Of a DNA stretch of 64,000 nt, positions 20,264 to 31,345 are shown piece after piece; position 1 is the stretch's first letter; each line of letters starts with the position of its first letter. Below the pieces are notes generated by a model that was not told the DNA's origin, made no database searches, and saw nothing but the letters and a program-made list of their open reading frames with translations. Position numbers and translations under genes: made by a program. The DNA is from Azolla caroliniana (taxonomy: Eukaryota; Polypodiophyta), in contig JBHGNT010000007.1 of NCBI GenBank assembly GCA_043228905.1, forward strand, positions 1,798,001-1,862,000, given 5' to 3'.

Positions 20264-20491
20264 GCAACAACTACAAAATTGTTTGCCCTAAGTCATATTT
20301 ATACACAAATGACTTTCGGGCTATTTACAAATATAGCCTCGAGGGCCCTTGGCAAACATATTCACAAATATGTCCCCGCAACAACTACAAAACTGTTTGC
20401 CCTAAGTCATATTTATACACAAATGACTTTCGGTCTATTTACAAATATAGCCTCGAGGGCCCTTGGCAAACATATTCACAAATATGTCCCC
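20264..20491 (-). repeat. 114-bp tandem duplication of the core promoter in the copia-2 3' LTR
   Basis: Units 20264-20377 and 20378-20491 are nearly identical and start gcaacaactacaaaa. Each contains, on the minus strand, a TATAAATA box (in tgtataaatatgactt). The 3' LTR therefore has two TATA boxes and the 5' LTR has one. Confidence 0.85.
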
Positions 20492-20517
20492 GCATCCGGA
20501 TCTCTCTCCGGGTACAT

Positions 20518-20715
20518 TCGTCATCCGGCTCCGTAGCCGGGGTCTTCATCATCCGGATCCGAAACCGGGTCTTCATCATCCGGTTCCGATACCGGGTACT
20601 TCATCATCCGGATCCGAAACCGGGTCTTCATCATCCGGCTCCGTAGCCGGGGTCTTCATCATCCGGATCCGAAACCGGGTCTTCATCATCCGGTTCCGAT
20701 ACCGGGTACTCCTCA
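20518..20715 (-). repeat. U3 minisatellite of copia-2 (3' LTR copy)
   Basis: About 27-bp subunits such as tcttcatcatccggatccg plus aaaccggg alternate with ccggttccgataccggg variants, forming a roughly 55-bp higher unit. The 5' LTR has one unit more (about 25378-25630). The position in U3 upstream of the TATA box suggests an enhancer array. Confidence 0.75.
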
Positions 20716-20781
20716 TTCGGGTCTTCATTCCCGATTCCCGGACATCTGACCATCCCATCCGGAGGGACCGTAATCCCAACA

Positions 20782-20791
20782 AACTCCCCCT
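20782..20791 (-). other. Polypurine tract of copia-2
   Basis: The minus strand reads agggggagtt immediately inside the 3' LTR, where plus-strand priming is expected. It abuts the stop codon region of gag-pol. Confidence 0.75.
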
Positions 20792-23700
20792 TCACTTCGG
20801 CATGGGATGTCTTTCCAGTCCGACCCTCTTCCGGCACGCTTCCAGCTTGTCGGGTGTGAGCACTTTGGTCAGCATATCTGACCCGTTCTCGTCCGTGTGG
20901 ATCTTCGTCAGCACGAACTCCTGGTCTTCTATCCTTTCCCGGATCCAGTGATATCTTCGCTGGATGTGCTTCGTCCGGGAGTGATAGGCCGCGTTCTTCG
21001 CAAGGTGGATGGCACTCTGACTGTCGCAGTAGAGTCGGTACTCCTCCTGCCGGATACCGAGCTCTCTAATGAAGTCCTTCATCCATATTATTTCCTTGCC
21101 GGCTTCAACAGCCGCCATGTACTCCGCCTCCGTGGTTGACAACGCAACCGTCTTCTGCAGCCTCGACTGCCACGAAACAACTCCCCCTGCATACGTCATC
21201 ACATACCCTGATGTGGACCGGCTGGTATCTGCATCAGCCGACATATCCGAATCGGTAAAGCCGTCGAGTTCGGGCTTACCGGAGCCGAATCGGAGGCACA
21301 CGTTTGCCGTGCCCTTCAGGTATCGGAGTATCCACTTGGCCGCGTTCCAGTGCTCTTTGCCGGGATTGCTCATGTACCGGCTCACCACTCCGACTGCATA
21401 TCCTATGTCCGGTCTTGTACACACCATTGCGTACATCAAGCTTCCGACGGCAGAGGCATATGGTACTTTCATCATGTCCTCCTTCTCAGCCTTTGTCTTG
21501 GGGCTTTGCTTGCTGGACAACTTGCAGTTTGTCGGGAGGGTTGACCCGACCGGTCTTGCTTCCGACATGTTGAACCGGTGAAGCACCTTTGTCACGTACT
21601 TCTCCTGTGACAGCCACAACTGCTTCTTCTTCCGGTCCCGGATGATGTGCATCCCTAGTATTTGCCTCGCCGGACCCAGGTCCTTCATTGAGAAGGTTCG
21701 GTGAAGCGCTTTCTTCAGCATCCGTATCTTGACCTGGTCCCGTCCGACGATCAACATGTCGTCCACGTACAGGAGGAGTATTAGAAAGTCTCCTCCTTCG
21801 AACTTCTTCACAAACACGCAGTGATCGGACTGCGTTTTGTGGTACCCTTCGTCGGTCATGAAAGAGTCGAACTTCCGGTACCATTGCCGGGGAGCCTGCT
21901 TCAGTCCGTAAAGGCTCTTCTTCAACCGGCATACCAGGTGCTCCTTCCCTTTCTTCTCGAATCCTTCCGGTTGCTGCATGTAGATCTCTTCTTCGAGGTC
22001 ACTGTGAAGGAATGCCGTCTTCACGTCCATCTGTTCTACCTCGAGGTCCATGCTTGCCGCTATGCTCAGCACCGTCCGGATGGAGGTCATCTTCACTACC
22101 GGGGCAAATATCTCGTCGAAGTTGACGCCCTTCTTCTGCTGGAACCCCTTCACCACGATCCTGGCTTTGTATCTCGGGGGTTTTCCGGCATCTCCCGGTT
22201 TCAGCTTGAACACCCACTTGTTTCGAAGTGCCCGCTTTCCTTTCGGCAACTCCACAAGTTCATATGTGTGGTTCTCATGCAGGGAATCCATCTCCTCCTG
22301 CATGGCACTTAACCACCTGCGGCTATGGGTGTCAAGCTTTGCTTCTTCAAAACTCTCCGGCTCCCCCTCGTCGGTTAGCAACACGTGCTCTGGTTCCGGA
22401 AATCTCCGGGGGGCCCTTCTCTCTCTTAGAGGATATCTCCGTTCCGGAGCTTCGGTAACCGGCTCCTCCGTTTCCTCTTCATCCGAATCCATTTCGGGAT
22501 CGGGGCCGGTTCCGGTATCAGTTTCATCTTCCTCAGCCGGTTCTGTTTCTTCACCGTCTTCGGCCGGATCCTCGAGTGCTAACCGGTCCCTTGCCGGTCG
22601 GGACTGCTCCTCGTAGAGTTGATCCTCACCGGTCGACTTGGAGCTCTTCATCTTCTTCTCCGACTCCCAGTCGGCGAGTGTCTTGTCCTCCATGAAGATG
22701 ATATCACGACTCCGGAATATCTTTTTGTCGACCGGGTCCCATACTCGGTAGCCGAACTCGTCATCGCCGTAACCGAGGAATATGCATGGCCGGGTCTTTG
22801 GATCTAGCTTTCCTCTCCGGTCCTTTGCCACATGCACATATGCGAGACACCCGAACACCTTCAGATGCCGGTAGGATACTTCCCTACCGGTCCACACTCT
22901 CTGCGGCGTGTCTCCGTCCAAAGGTACTGAGGGTGATTTGTTTATCACGTATGTCGCCGTCGACATTGCCTCAGCCCAAAACCCCTTGGGTAATTTCGCA
23001 TGCGCCAGCATACTCCGGACCCTCTCCATTATGGTCCGGTTCATCCTCTCGGCCAGCCCGTTCAGTTCCGACGTCTTCGGCACAGTAAACTCGAGCCGGA
23101 TTCCCTTCGAGCGACAGTACTCCTCGAACTGCCCCCGGTATTCCCCTCCGTTATCCGCTCGTATCGCTTTCAGCTTCTTGCCGGATTCCCTTTCCACTCT
23201 CGCGTGGAGTTCTTTGAAGACGCACAACACTTGGTCCTTTGTCTTCAACGGTGCCGTCCACAGCTTCCGGCTGTGGTCATCAATGAATGTCACGAAGTAC
23301 TGGGCTCCGCCATGTGACTTCGTTTCTACTTGACACACGTCAGTGTGCACCAACTCCAATGGTGCGCTACGTCTCGTCGGTGGCCTTGAGTGGAAGGAGG
23401 TTCGGTTCTGCTTACCGGCCAGGCAATCGGTGCACTTCTCCAGGTGCACATGCTTCACTGGAATAAGGTTGTCTTCTGCAAGCCTCTTCATCCCCTTCTC
23501 ACTCATGTGGCACAGTCTCTTGTGCCACAGCTCACCGGCAGTGTCGGCTGCCACGTTCAACTCCTCCGGACACAACCAGGCATTCATAAGGTACAGTGTG
23601 TTGACTTTCCGGGCCCGAGCCACTATCAGGCTCCCCTTGCTGAACTTCATTACGCAGTTCCGGATGCTACCTGTGTAGCCTTCATCGTCTAGCCTCCCGG

Positions 23701-24874
23701 CCGAAATCAGGTTCAATCGAACCTCCGGAACGTGTCGGACATCCTTCAGCAACATTTTGCATCCGGTCGAGGTTGTCAACCACACGTCTCCTATGCCGGC
23801 AATCCGGCACGTACCTTCATTTCCCATCCGAACACAGCCATGCTCACCGGCTGCGTAGGATGAGAAGTATCTTCTTTCCGGGGTCAGGTGGAACGACGCT
23901 CCGGAATCGACCACCCAGGTAGTCTCATCGCCGGCAATGTTTAGTTCACCTTCTTCGGTGATGAGCATGATCTCCTCTTCACTTGCCGCGAGTGCCGTCG
24001 TTCCTTTCCGGTCCTGCCTTCTCCGATCCGAACCGTTCCGGTCCGTGGCTCCCCGGTAAGCACCGTTCCGTTCCGAAGACTTCTTCGAATCGGTGTCGTC
24101 GGCTCCGTTGTCTTTTCGGTAATGCCGACAATTCTTTCGGATGTGCCCCGGCTTCCCACAGTGGAAGCATGTGGGCCTTCCTCTTGACTGCGACCGGGTC
24201 CCCGACTTCGCCCGTCTTTGCGGACTCCAGTTCCGTTGTCTTCCCCGATCCGATTCGGTAAGCAGCATCTTCGGATCGGAGGCCGGTTCTTTATCTCTCC
24301 GACGCGCTTCTTCGTTCAAAATGCTTGTCTTTACCGTTTGTAGGGACAAGTTATCTTCGGTGCAGGAGGTGCTGAGAGTCACCACCAAGTTCTCCCAGCT
24401 TTCCGGCAATGTACACATCAGCATGATGGCTTGCATTGCATCCTCCAACGGGAACTTGATCGCAGCAAGCTGGTTCACGAATCCCATGAACGTGCTTACG
24501 TGTTCCACCATACTCTCGCCGTCCTGGTACTTGAGGTTCACTATCTTCCTCATCAGGGAGGTCCGGTTCAACGCATTCTTCCTCTCGTAGAGGCCCGACA
24601 GCTTCTGCCACATCTCATATGCGTTGGTGTCGTTCGCCACATGTTGTAGAACGCTCACGTCGACGTATTGCCGAATGGTTGCAACGGCTTTCCGGTTCAG
24701 AAGCCTCCATTCCGTCTCAAGTACCCCCTTGGGTATTTCCGACCTGTCGATCGGTTCATACAGGTCCCGAACAATGAGCAGATCCTCCATCTTTATCTTC
24801 CAGTCGGCGTAGTTCTGCGCATTCAGCACCATCATCCCCGGCTGCCCGCTGCTGCCGCCTTCCATTTTTTGCAC
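20792..24874 (-). CDS. gag-pol polyprotein of copia-2 (1360 aa)
   Basis: A single uninterrupted frame starts at ATG 24874, 8 nt from the primer site. The Gag (UBN2-like) region is about residues 15-200 (NYADWKIKMEDLL, ENLVVTLSTS). A CCHC knuckle lies at about 236-249 (CFHCGKPGHIRKNC) and a protease DSGA at about 323. The HHCC region includes LWHKRLCHMSEKGM and CTDCLAGKQ. The integrase core contains HTDVCQV, IRADNGGEY and ELNGLAERMNRT. RT has FAPVVKMTSIR, QMDVKTAFLH and the catalytic YVDDMLIVG. RNase H contains GFTDSDMSAD and LSTTEAEYMA and is followed by ADMLTK-like terminal sequence (SDMLTKVLTPDKL). All expected catalytic residues are present. Translation as one polyprotein is normal for copia elements. 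Confidence 0.95.
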   Translation of the reverse strand: MQKMEGGSSGQPGMMVLNAQNYADWKIKMEDLLIVRDLYEPIDRSEIPKGVLETEWRLLNRKAVATIRQYVDVSVLQHVANDTNAYEMWQKLSGLYERKNALNRTSLMRKIVNLKYQDGESMVEHVSTFMGFVNQLAAIKFPLEDAMQAIMLMCTLPESWENLVVTLSTSCTEDNLSLQTVKTSILNEEARRRDKEPASDPKMLLTESDRGRQRNWSPQRRAKSGTRSQSRGRPTCFHCGKPGHIRKNCRHYRKDNGADDTDSKKSSERNGAYRGATDRNGSDRRRQDRKGTTALAASEEEIMLITEEGELNIAGDETTWVVDSGASFHLTPERRYFSSYAAGEHGCVRMGNEGTCRIAGIGDVWLTTSTGCKMLLKDVRHVPEVRLNLISAGRLDDEGYTGSIRNCVMKFSKGSLIVARARKVNTLYLMNAWLCPEELNVAADTAGELWHKRLCHMSEKGMKRLAEDNLIPVKHVHLEKCTDCLAGKQNRTSFHSRPPTRRSAPLELVHTDVCQVETKSHGGAQYFVTFIDDHSRKLWTAPLKTKDQVLCVFKELHARVERESGKKLKAIRADNGGEYRGQFEEYCRSKGIRLEFTVPKTSELNGLAERMNRTIMERVRSMLAHAKLPKGFWAEAMSTATYVINKSPSVPLDGDTPQRVWTGREVSYRHLKVFGCLAYVHVAKDRRGKLDPKTRPCIFLGYGDDEFGYRVWDPVDKKIFRSRDIIFMEDKTLADWESEKKMKSSKSTGEDQLYEEQSRPARDRLALEDPAEDGEETEPAEEDETDTGTGPDPEMDSDEEETEEPVTEAPERRYPLRERRAPRRFPEPEHVLLTDEGEPESFEEAKLDTHSRRWLSAMQEEMDSLHENHTYELVELPKGKRALRNKWVFKLKPGDAGKPPRYKARIVVKGFQQKKGVNFDEIFAPVVKMTSIRTVLSIAASMDLEVEQMDVKTAFLHSDLEEEIYMQQPEGFEKKGKEHLVCRLKKSLYGLKQAPRQWYRKFDSFMTDEGYHKTQSDHCVFVKKFEGGDFLILLLYVDDMLIVGRDQVKIRMLKKALHRTFSMKDLGPARQILGMHIIRDRKKKQLWLSQEKYVTKVLHRFNMSEARPVGSTLPTNCKLSSKQSPKTKAEKEDMMKVPYASAVGSLMYAMVCTRPDIGYAVGVVSRYMSNPGKEHWNAAKWILRYLKGTANVCLRFGSGKPELDGFTDSDMSADADTSRSTSGYVMTYAGGVVSWQSRLQKTVALSTTEAEYMAAVEAGKEIIWMKDFIRELGIRQEEYRLYCDSQSAIHLAKNAAYHSRTKHIQRRYHWIRERIEDQEFVLTKIHTDENGSDMLTKVLTPDKLEACRKRVGLERHPMPK

Positions 24875-24881
24875 TGCAGTC

Positions 24882-24893
24882 GCTCTGATACCA
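24882..24893 (-). other. Primer binding site of copia-2
   Basis: The minus strand reads tggtatcagagc, the standard plant initiator-Met tRNA site, separated by 3 nt (atc) from the 5' LTR. Confidence 0.85.
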
Positions 24894-24896
24894 GAT

Positions 24897-25696
24897 TGTT
24901 AGGGATTGACGCTTTCAAAAACCTTCACCTCTCGGCCACAACCGAGGAAACACGAATCAATGCAGCAGAAAATCGAAAACACAGAGAGAGACTCGAATGC
25001 ACAGGGTTTAGCGTGGAAAACCCTAGACGGGAAAAACCACGGGAGTGCAAGACTCCAACTATCACTATACGCAGGGAATGTACAATGGCGAGCTGCAAGG
25101 CGACGACCTTGAGCTCGCTGTCCTCGCCACAGGCGGCGGTATTACACAGAGGCGTCGACCTCTTCCTTTCTCTCTCTCTCACTCTCTCTCTCGGCTGCTC
25201 TCACTTCGCTCCCTCTAAGTGGAAAACAGAAAAATGAGCAACAACTACAAAACTGTTTGCCCTAAGTCATATTTATACACAAATGACTTTCGGGCTATTT
25301 ACAAATATAGCCTCGAGGGCCCTTGGCAAACATATTCACAAATATGTCCCCGCATCCGGATCTCTCTCCGGGTAAATTCGTCATCCGGCTCCGTAGCCGG
25401 GGTCTTCATCATCCGGATCCGAAACCGGGTCTTCATCATCCGGTTCCGATACCGGGTACTTCATCATCCGGATCCGAAACCGGGTCTTCATCATCCGGCT
25501 CCGTAGCCGGGGTCTTCATCATCCGGATCCGAAACCGGGTCTTCATCATCCGGTTCCGATACCGGGTACTTCATCATCCGGATCCGAAACCGGGTCTTCA
25601 TCATCCGGTTCCGATACCGGGTACTCCTCATTCGGGTCTTCATTCCCGATTCCCGGACATCTGACCATCCCATCCGGAGGGACCGTAATCCCAACA
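24897..25696 (-). repeat. 5' LTR of copia-2 (800 bp)
   Basis: It matches the 3' LTR apart from the repeat-number differences and about four substitutions. It carries a single TATAAATA-containing promoter unit and the longer U3 minisatellite. The TSD copy agaaa follows. Confidence 0.93.
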
Positions 25697-25701
25697 AGAA
25701 A

Positions 25702-25969
25702 CACCTTAAGAAGCTTTCCAAACAAAACTATATTGTTTGTGATGATCACTGACATGGTCAAGGGCAATAGCACACCCCCTCGTCCCCCCCCCCCCTCCCC
25801 CCCCCCAACGCTTGTTTATAAATTATAATCTCGTTTGTATGCATAATATTGGCTTATTTATAAGCAAACTAAAATACTAATGTAGAAAACATATTTTATC
25901 TTACAAGTTAATTTCTTGTGGATTGCAACAAAATAAGTGCTACACCAATAATAAAAACGCAAAGAATTG
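25702..25969. other. Short AT-rich spacer with a C homopolymer
   Basis: No gene is visible. A nearly pure C run at 25784-25806 (one T) stands out in an AT-rich setting; its exact length may be affected by sequencing error. Confidence 0.5.
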
Positions 25970-25974
25970 CCATA

Positions 25975-26400
25975 TGTCAAGATTCGAACTCTTGACATAA
26001 CCATGTTATAATTGAGTGTTATGTGTTAACCACACATCTACCATATAATCATGTATATACTTCCTCATTGTAGGTTTTAGCTAGCATCATGTGCATAATT
26101 TCTCCCTTGTATTATTAACACTTGGCACATGCATGCGTACCTACTGCCTACATGCTCTATTGTATCACATGCGTGCAACAGGTATGCATGCCACTTAGTA
26201 TAAATAGTTGAGTTCACCTTGAAGGAATTCAAGGTGAACAACGCCAATCATGGACATATCAATCTAGTATTCTCATTTCGCCCATCTTCTCTCCTTAATC
26301 TTCATCTCTATCTTTATGCTCTTGTGTCATTCCGTCATCACTCCGTCGTAGCCTCATCATCCGTGCTCTGTCTTAGTCCACACTTGGTGTGTCCGTGACA
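25975..26400 (+). mobile_element. Solo LTR (426 bp), related in design to the gypsy LTR
   Basis: It starts TGTCAAGATTCG and ends GTCCGTGACA (TG...CA), flanked by a perfect 5-bp TSD ccata (25970-25974 and 26401-26405). No internal region is left, so it arose by recombination between two LTRs. The left tip is an inverted repeat (tgtcaaga ... tcttgaca) inside an antisense tRNA-like segment. A TATA box (26199) is followed by a perfect 12-bp-arm hairpin (26212-26239). The arrangement parallels the LTR at 2600 although base identity is low, so I read it as a sister family. Confidence 0.85.
26199..26239 (+). promoter_or_regulatory. TATA box plus start-site hairpin in the solo LTR
   Basis: TATAAATAG lies at 26199-26207. 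Arms gttcaccttgaa (26212-26223) and ttcaaggtgaac (26228-26239) pair perfectly around ggaa. The second arm lies about 30 nt from the TATA box, where the RNA should start, as in the gypsy LTR. Confidence 0.6.
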
Positions 26401-26405
26401 CCATA

Positions 26406-29400
26406 CATTCTATAATCAACTCCAACTCGGAGCAACACCGCAAATTTCCACAATGAACTCTACGTCAGGGCATTGTCTTAAATTTTTGTAAAAAACCCAA
26501 CATATCTTCCATTTCTATCGTATCATTTTCTCTTTGTTTTTCTAATTATTCATACCTCTCCCTTGCAATGTTCAAACAAACCAATTTATCCATTAGAGTT
26601 ATTGAGCTTAAGGTGAAATGTAATATACCTACCTTTTATCATGCATGGCTATATCCAATAAGTAGATTAGAGAGAAAATGTTGGTGACTCATTTAATTTA
26701 AGGAAAATGCATTGAGAAATAAGAATGTGACTCTTGGACATATAGGTAAAAATCATTATAAGAAAGGAAGGATTTCATTGGTTGTGAGGTTCATCAATGA
26801 TGTTGATTTCTGGATTTAGATCAAAGTTGGGATAAATTTGTTATAGATTCTACGAGAACAAAATAGTCAGTTCATCATTTGCTTGTTCTCGCATGTCCTC
26901 ATCATAGAATTGATATTTTAATATGGCAAACAATCAATGTGTCGACCTTTATTAAGCATAGGCATATTAAACATGTGATGATCTATTTATTTTGACTTTT
27001 GTTGATCCCACATATTGTCCCTCCTTTACACCGAAGAACTCATGGCAATCTTCGACACCGAGGTTTCAAGTGAGATTCACTAGACATCGGATGCTCATAG
27101 GAAAAGACAAGGACCCGAGGAAATCGTACATTTATATATTTGCTCACTTTTGATTTAGTTAATAATCAAGCTAAGGAAATGATTGTCACGGTCTTCAATG
27201 CATGTTACATATTAGCATATGGCCTCTTAATGTGCCCATGATGACGCTACCTTTTTTATATCAGAACATGTTGAGTGAGTTTTTTAGTGATTATCTAGCC
27301 CTAGAGGTCCATCTGGTTTCACAAATCAGCTATGTTCATCATGAAGCTTCATTCTTTTGGGGGGCATTGGCATTAACTAATAATATTGAGTGGCAACTCT
27401 TATGCTCAATAATAAAATGTTATCTGTTTTTCTTTATCTTGATTTCATCATTTACTACACCAATTTTAAAATATCAAATAATTGAAACCCCTTTCAATAA
27501 ATATGATATGCCAACATTTGTGGGACATACTTACAACCCGTGCACTCTTCGTGCTATGTTAACATTTTTAGGATTTTCTTTGGTTTTAATGTGTGCATGT
27601 GCGTTGTTAAAGTAAAGCTTGGTTTAGAGATTTCTCATTTTAGTGCTTTGCGTGGTTCAAAGTGTGTTGAAACTCATAGTACAATTGTAATGCCAACATG
27701 TTTGGAGTTTTGCAATGTTCGGTAACATGTTTTCAATGCTTACGTGATTCAAAGTGTGTTGCAACTATTGAAGTACAATTCTAATGTTCGAAGGCATTGT
27801 AATTCAAAATAAAGTCACAAAATGCACAAAAAACCAAGGTGATTAAAGTTCTTTCAATCAAGAGCTTTGAAGACAAGTTCTAAGCATATTCATTATACTT
27901 TTGGGACCTTGAAAACTGGAGCGGAAAACCACATGTTTCGATTGATTTACATTGAATATATTGCGTACACCATAACTACCGAAAGGAATTTGTATACACG
28001 CATTGTCGAGGTAGTTGTGGCTTGTGCGGCGAGGTCACAGGGACCACGGTTAAGGGGAGTTTGAGCAAAGGCTCATGTGGTGATATCACAAAGATTAAGG
28101 ATAGGAGGAATCACAATTCAGCATAATGTCTTATTGTTCGTGCATGATGTGTCGAACCGTTGGACAAGCGAGAGAAAGGAACGCGAACAAGAGACGGAGA
28201 CAATGTATGATTTAAGAAGCAAGAGTATATGAAAAGAACATGCTTTATATTGAGAATTCAAGATTTTACCAAAGTTACAATGCTTGATCACAAAGATGAA
28301 ACTTGTCTCTGCCAAACTCCAGCTTTGAACCCGGACTTCAATTTTGAAAGACAAGACACTTTGTAGATGAACTAACTTGTTTGATTCATTAATTATTTGA
28401 TTCTCTCCCTCCTTGATGGTTGCTTTCCCCCTCTTTATAAAGGTGTTCACATGCATACGATGTATGTCACATTGCATGAGATGCATGTGATGTGTGGTTG
28501 CCATTTGGCACGCATGCACTATATGGGATGCATGATAGCCATACTGGTCATCATGTGTGGGAGATATATAGGAGATAAGTTAAACAATACCTTACCTTGA
28601 TGGCTTATACGCATGCAATATATGGGATGCATGATAGCCATATTGGTCATCATGTATGGGAGATATATGGGAGATAAGTAAAACAATACCTTACCATGAT
28701 GGCTTATACCTTGTACATCAAGTACAAGGTTGTAGGTTCAAAGTTCACAAATGTTACTTGATGATATTAGCGCATGTTTTTACATAGTGAAGCAATTTGC
28801 TTCACAACAACGCAATGTGCGCCAGTGTGTTACTTTGTAATGGTTGCCTTTACTTCAAAGCATCTTTCTCAAAGGGCAAGTAATTTCCTTTGTGATTTTA
28901 TTGTCATGGGTGGGTTTATTTATCTTAAACTTTTCTTCTTGAAATTTCAAAGTACATTGCATGACAGAAGCCAACAATCACGAATAGGATGGTGACATGA
29001 ACAAGTGCAAAATTCAAAGTCCACTTGATCCATGCATGTGTAAAAAGGCGAGTGTTGGCTCTAAATGTGAAACCTTTTTGTTTTCTGAGATTGTATTGAT
29101 GAGAGTTAATTTTCTCTTGTCGACTATATAGGTTTTGAGGGGAAATCTTATTAATTGAAACAAACATATAAGCAACCAACAATGAGTGTATCTTTCTAAG
29201 CATCTAACTTAACATTGAGAACTAGAAAACTTCTAAAAGCCTATGCCTATGCGATCACGAAACACTTATTAAGTGTGAACTCCAATTATGGTAGAGAACA
29301 TTTGCAGAATGTACGTCAACTTATTCAAGGAGGTGAAGATGAAAATGTCAACCATCCCCACAAGCAATTGGTGGGCTTTCCAACTCCATTTGCCTTTTCT

Positions 29401-30960
29401 TGTTGAGCAAATTGATCTTCATGATTCACATATTCCTAAGATGCCTCATTCATCTCATCACTCTCCTCTTTCTTTGGTTATGAGTTGAATTTGGCACAAG
29501 TCCCATTATGATTCCCTTGAGAAAATGTGGTTATGAAGTAAACAAATAAAAAAATATGCAATGTAATGTATTTGTAGGACAATCCAGTTCATCTCTTGTA
29601 GAAGAATTCCCTTACGTTTTGGAGCCATGTAATGTGATCAATAAGCTACAAGACTCCAAGTGCATAGAGATCATACAATTATGTCTTTTAAAATGTACAT
29701 CCCAATATATGAAGAAAGGTCAAAGCTGCACAAAACTTAACCAATAAATTCAATAAAGGTCACTTGTTGAATGCTTTGAAATAATGCACATTTAAATGTT
29801 TGACATAGTAATTGGACAAGAAGGGTGTGGCCTATTTTGATTATATCAATGATGAATCATAATTGAAAACATGGTTCACTTAGCACTACTCTCTTTCACG
29901 TATAAAAATGATTACTATCCGTATACCATCTCGTTATTCGATGGAATAGAAGCCTCATCAATATTATCAAGTATTCATGTTTTAATAAAAACATAACTTG
30001 TAGATAATCCAACAAGGCAACTCATGTCCTAGAAGTATGGCTTCAAAGTGTTTGTGAAAGATTTCTCTACATGCTTGCATAAATTTTGTGCTTCAAAAGT
30101 TCATCTAAAAGCTTACATGTAATGTTTAAGTAAAACCCAATGTTAAATTGGGATTTGAAAGACAATAGGTGAAATTTTATGGCAATATGTTTGGTTCACA
30201 TGTGTAGCAATGTAAGCATACACATTGTTCCTTTCTGATATTGTTTGATGCGTGACATGTAAAATTTAGCATCATCTAGACTTTCATGTGCCATAAATCC
30301 CCTGTTCACATGGATGATATACGAGCATAAAAATAAGTTAAGAGATCAGCAACTCAATTTCCTAATATATAGGGTCCTAAAAACTATAAATCTTTATTGT
30401 CCTATGCATCAACATAACTTTATGTTGAATAATAGCAATTTGCGAACCTTTTCCATCCCCAAACCCCACATTTTCTCATTGTTTGATAGTTGTCAACATC
30501 CAAATTTCTAGCATAACCATGACCAAATTCAACGCAATTTGGCGTATAGAGCCTCCTAATATGAATCAATGTCATTTGGATGGCATTGCTACTTTTGACC
30601 TCCATTGAATGTATATACGATCGTGTATTGTTTACTTGTCCAAAACATGTTTCTTTTTATCATGCACATCACTCTAGCTCGTACATGTGATGCTCTCACT
30701 AACAAGGGGGACATTATGTTCATGTGAAGCTACTTATATTAAACCCAAGTACATGCAAATGGAAACATGATATATTTTCAAATCCCAATCATTCAATCTA
30801 TGGATTAACCATATGCATGTAGGAACACATGGATGGGGATGTCCTAGTCACATGTAGGGAACGATGCAACATACGTTGACTCTTGTATTCTACATGTGTG
30901 TGCTTGAATGTTGTCCTAGACCCACTCAATGTACATGATTTCCTCATACCTTACACTATG
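26406..30960. other. AT-rich intergenic DNA, no recognisable gene
   Basis: Open frames in this stretch (the longest 137 codons at 27202-27615) match no family I know, have hydrophobic AT-driven composition and no exon-like neighbours. The only structure I can support is the tandem duplication at 28512-28709 with a tRNA-like tail (about 28690-28760, ggttgtaggttcaaagttc). Confidence 0.5.
28512..28709. repeat. 99-bp tandem duplication
   Basis: Two head-to-tail units, 28512-28610 and 28611-28709, both start gcatgca and end gatggcttatac. They differ at a handful of positions. Confidence 0.85.
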
Positions 30961-30964
30961 ACTA

Positions 30965-31300
30965 TTTTTTTTTTCCAAAAAAAAACACTACTTCCCATTA
31001 GTTAGCAAAAGAATTACATCGAAGAACAGCCATAATCAAAACAGCATAATCCTCACCTAACTATTTACAACAAGAGTAACCCACTGCCTCTTTTTACATA
31101 GTGACCACCATGGTGACCAAATATTCACAACAAAGCCAGTGGCGGAAACAGCCATCTTGGTGCTTGGTAATTCCATTTAGGACCAGACGCTGAATTAACC
31201 ATCATAGGAGAGCGACCCCATTTCAGCAAAAACTTTGAGCGAGCCCTGTCTGCTGCATCCGAGTTCCCTTCAATTGAGTTGTACTGTCCGCGCAGCCAAG
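30965..31300 (-). mobile_element. Probable 5'-truncated LINE 3' end
   Basis: On the minus strand the stretch ends with gtaattcttttgctaac, then a run of T and a terminal A-rich tail (poly-T on the plus strand at 30966-30976). This is the usual look of a plant L1 3' UTR plus poly(A). There is no coding motif, and the TSD is unclear. Confidence 0.4.
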
Positions 31301-31341
31301 ATACCAGCTATTATGACTATTATGTTATCATACTATGCTCA

Positions 31342-31345
<4 letters not shown>

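Larger units (their letters stand above)
19923..20781 (-). repeat. 3' LTR of copia-2 (859 bp)
   Basis: On the plus strand it runs TGTTAGGG to CCCAACA. Compared with the 5' LTR it carries a 114-bp tandem duplication (20264-20491) and one fewer copy of a 55-bp U3 repeat. Confidence 0.93.
19923..25696 (-). mobile_element. Ty1/copia LTR retrotransposon 2, intact coding frame
   Basis: This is a complete minus-strand element: 5' LTR 24897-25696, initiator-Met primer site 24882-24893, one uninterrupted gag-pol frame 20792-24874, polypurine tract next to 20782, 3' LTR 19923-20781. The TSD agaaa is perfect (19918-19922 and 25697-25701). The LTRs differ in length (800 and 859 bp) because of tandem repeat changes, but I count only about four substitutions between them, so the insertion is recent. 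It has everything needed for autonomous movement. Confidence 0.95.

Noticed and set aside
20500-20720. CRISPR-like array from regularly spaced ccgg repeats
   Set aside because: Units are contiguous with no unique spacers, lie inside an LTR and recur in the partner LTR. It is a minisatellite in plant DNA.
22050-22616. Long plus-strand open frames opposite the copia-2 polyprotein
   Set aside because: They are antisense shadows of the minus-strand gag-pol frame, produced by its GC-rich codon use. The same holds for plus-strand frames over copia-1 (12047-16133).
27202-27615. 137-codon open frame in AT-rich DNA
   Set aside because: It matches no known family, has a hydrophobic AT-driven composition, and has no neighbouring exon, splice pattern or paralogue to support it.
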